Shown one piece after another: positions 63,818 through 64,000 of a stretch of 64,000 nt of DNA; position 1 is the first letter of the stretch; every line of letters starts with the position of its first letter. Below the pieces are notes generated by a model. The model had not been told where the DNA came from. It did not search any database and saw only the letters and a program-made list of their open reading frames with translations. Position numbers and translations under genes: made by a program. The stretch spans positions 62,001-126,000 of the forward strand of contig NZ_JACHGN010000013.1 of assembly GCF_014202315.1 (NCBI RefSeq), written 5' to 3'. The DNA comes from Thermocatellispora tengchongensis. GTDB taxonomy: Bacteria; Actinomycetota; Actinomycetes; Streptosporangiales; Streptosporangiaceae.

Positions 63818-64000
63818 ATGGACATTCTCCGGTTCGCGACCGCGGGCTCGGTCGACGACGGCAAGAGCACGCTCGTCGGCCGCCTGCTGTACGACTCCAA
63901 ATCGATCTTCCAGGACCAGCTCGACGCGGTGGAGCGGGCCAGCCTGGCCCGCGGCGACGACCGCATCGACCTCGCCCTGCTGACCGACGGGCTGCGCGCC
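63818..64000 (+). CDS. cysN: Sulfate adenylyltransferase GTPase subunit CysN, 3' end cut off
   Basis: First 61 residues only. [22 protein letters not shown] contains the GTP-binding P-loop GSVDDGKST, followed by [13 protein letters not shown] and [10 protein letters not shown], the CysN start. ATG 63818 is two bases after the cysD stop. A fused APS kinase (CysC) domain, needed for PAPS, would lie beyond the window edge. Confidence 0.93.
   Translation, partial: MDILRFATAGSVDDGKSTLVGRLLYDSKSIFQDQLDAVERASLARGDDRIDLALLTDGLRA

Overview
The window is very GC-rich DNA with tightly packed genes, frequent GTG starts and ATGA/GTGA stop-start overlaps. A luciferase-like (F420-type) oxidoreductase and large LuxR/LAL regulators add to the picture of a high-GC actinomycete (Actinomycetota; a Streptosporangiales- or Streptomyces-like genome is an inference, not proven). 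There is no rRNA, tRNA, CRISPR array, integrase or intact insertion sequence.

Region 1 (1-6.4 kb): the C-terminal part of a LuxR/LAL regulator, a lipoprotein that joins a histidine-phosphatase domain to a catalytically dead trypsin-like domain, a DoxX membrane protein and an FAD aromatic-ring hydroxylase. About 1 kb without a clear gene follows.

Region 2 (6.4-30.5 kb): a large acyl-CoA catabolic island. It holds three complete acyl-CoA synthetases, crotonase-fold enzymes, SDRs, two intact SCP2-type thiolases, a frameshifted classical thiolase, an acyl-CoA dehydrogenase, a CaiB/racemase-family protein, an SMP-30 lactonase and an F420-type LLM oxidoreductase, with a full branched-chain-type ABC importer (livKGFHM). 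Two TetR-type regulators lie inside it. One carries two HTH domains. The other has a clear operator that overlaps the -10 boxes of two separate promoters. Broken remnants (SDR N-terminus, SDR C-terminus, two crotonase C-termini, frameshifted thiolase) show that the island is losing genes. The substrate is unknown.

Region 3 (30.5-41.9 kb): a LacI-controlled uptake and hydrolysis operon. It encodes an oligopeptide-type ABC importer (lipoprotein, permease, permease-ATPase fusion, ATPase), a CocE/S15 serine hydrolase and a GH116 glucosylceramidase-like glycosidase. Two copies of the same palindrome flank the regulator/operon promoter region.

Region 4 (42-50.3 kb): a metallo-beta-lactamase-fold protein, a TetR-type regulator and a translationally coupled operon (two SDRs, acyl-CoA synthetase, amidohydrolase-like protein, SCP2-type thiolase), followed by an HSL-type esterase. 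This looks like another degradative acyl-CoA module.

Region 5 (50.6-64 kb, continuing off the right edge): the most notable locus. A divergent LAL regulator faces an operon of a 2OG-Fe(II) oxygenase, the amino-group carrier protein LysW, ligase LysX, reductase LysY, a fused LysZ kinase-LysK carboxypeptidase, a split transketolase, an HK97-fold shell protein of the family 3 (natural-product) encapsulin type, a sulfotransferase with a C-terminal pentapeptide-repeat tail, an SDR without the catalytic Tyr/Lys, CysD and the start of CysN. Nearly all neighbours overlap by 4 bases. The genes predict carrier-protein-bound assembly of a polyhydroxylated non-proteinogenic amino acid, its sulfation with locally made PAPS, and sequestration of one or more steps inside a protein nanocompartment.
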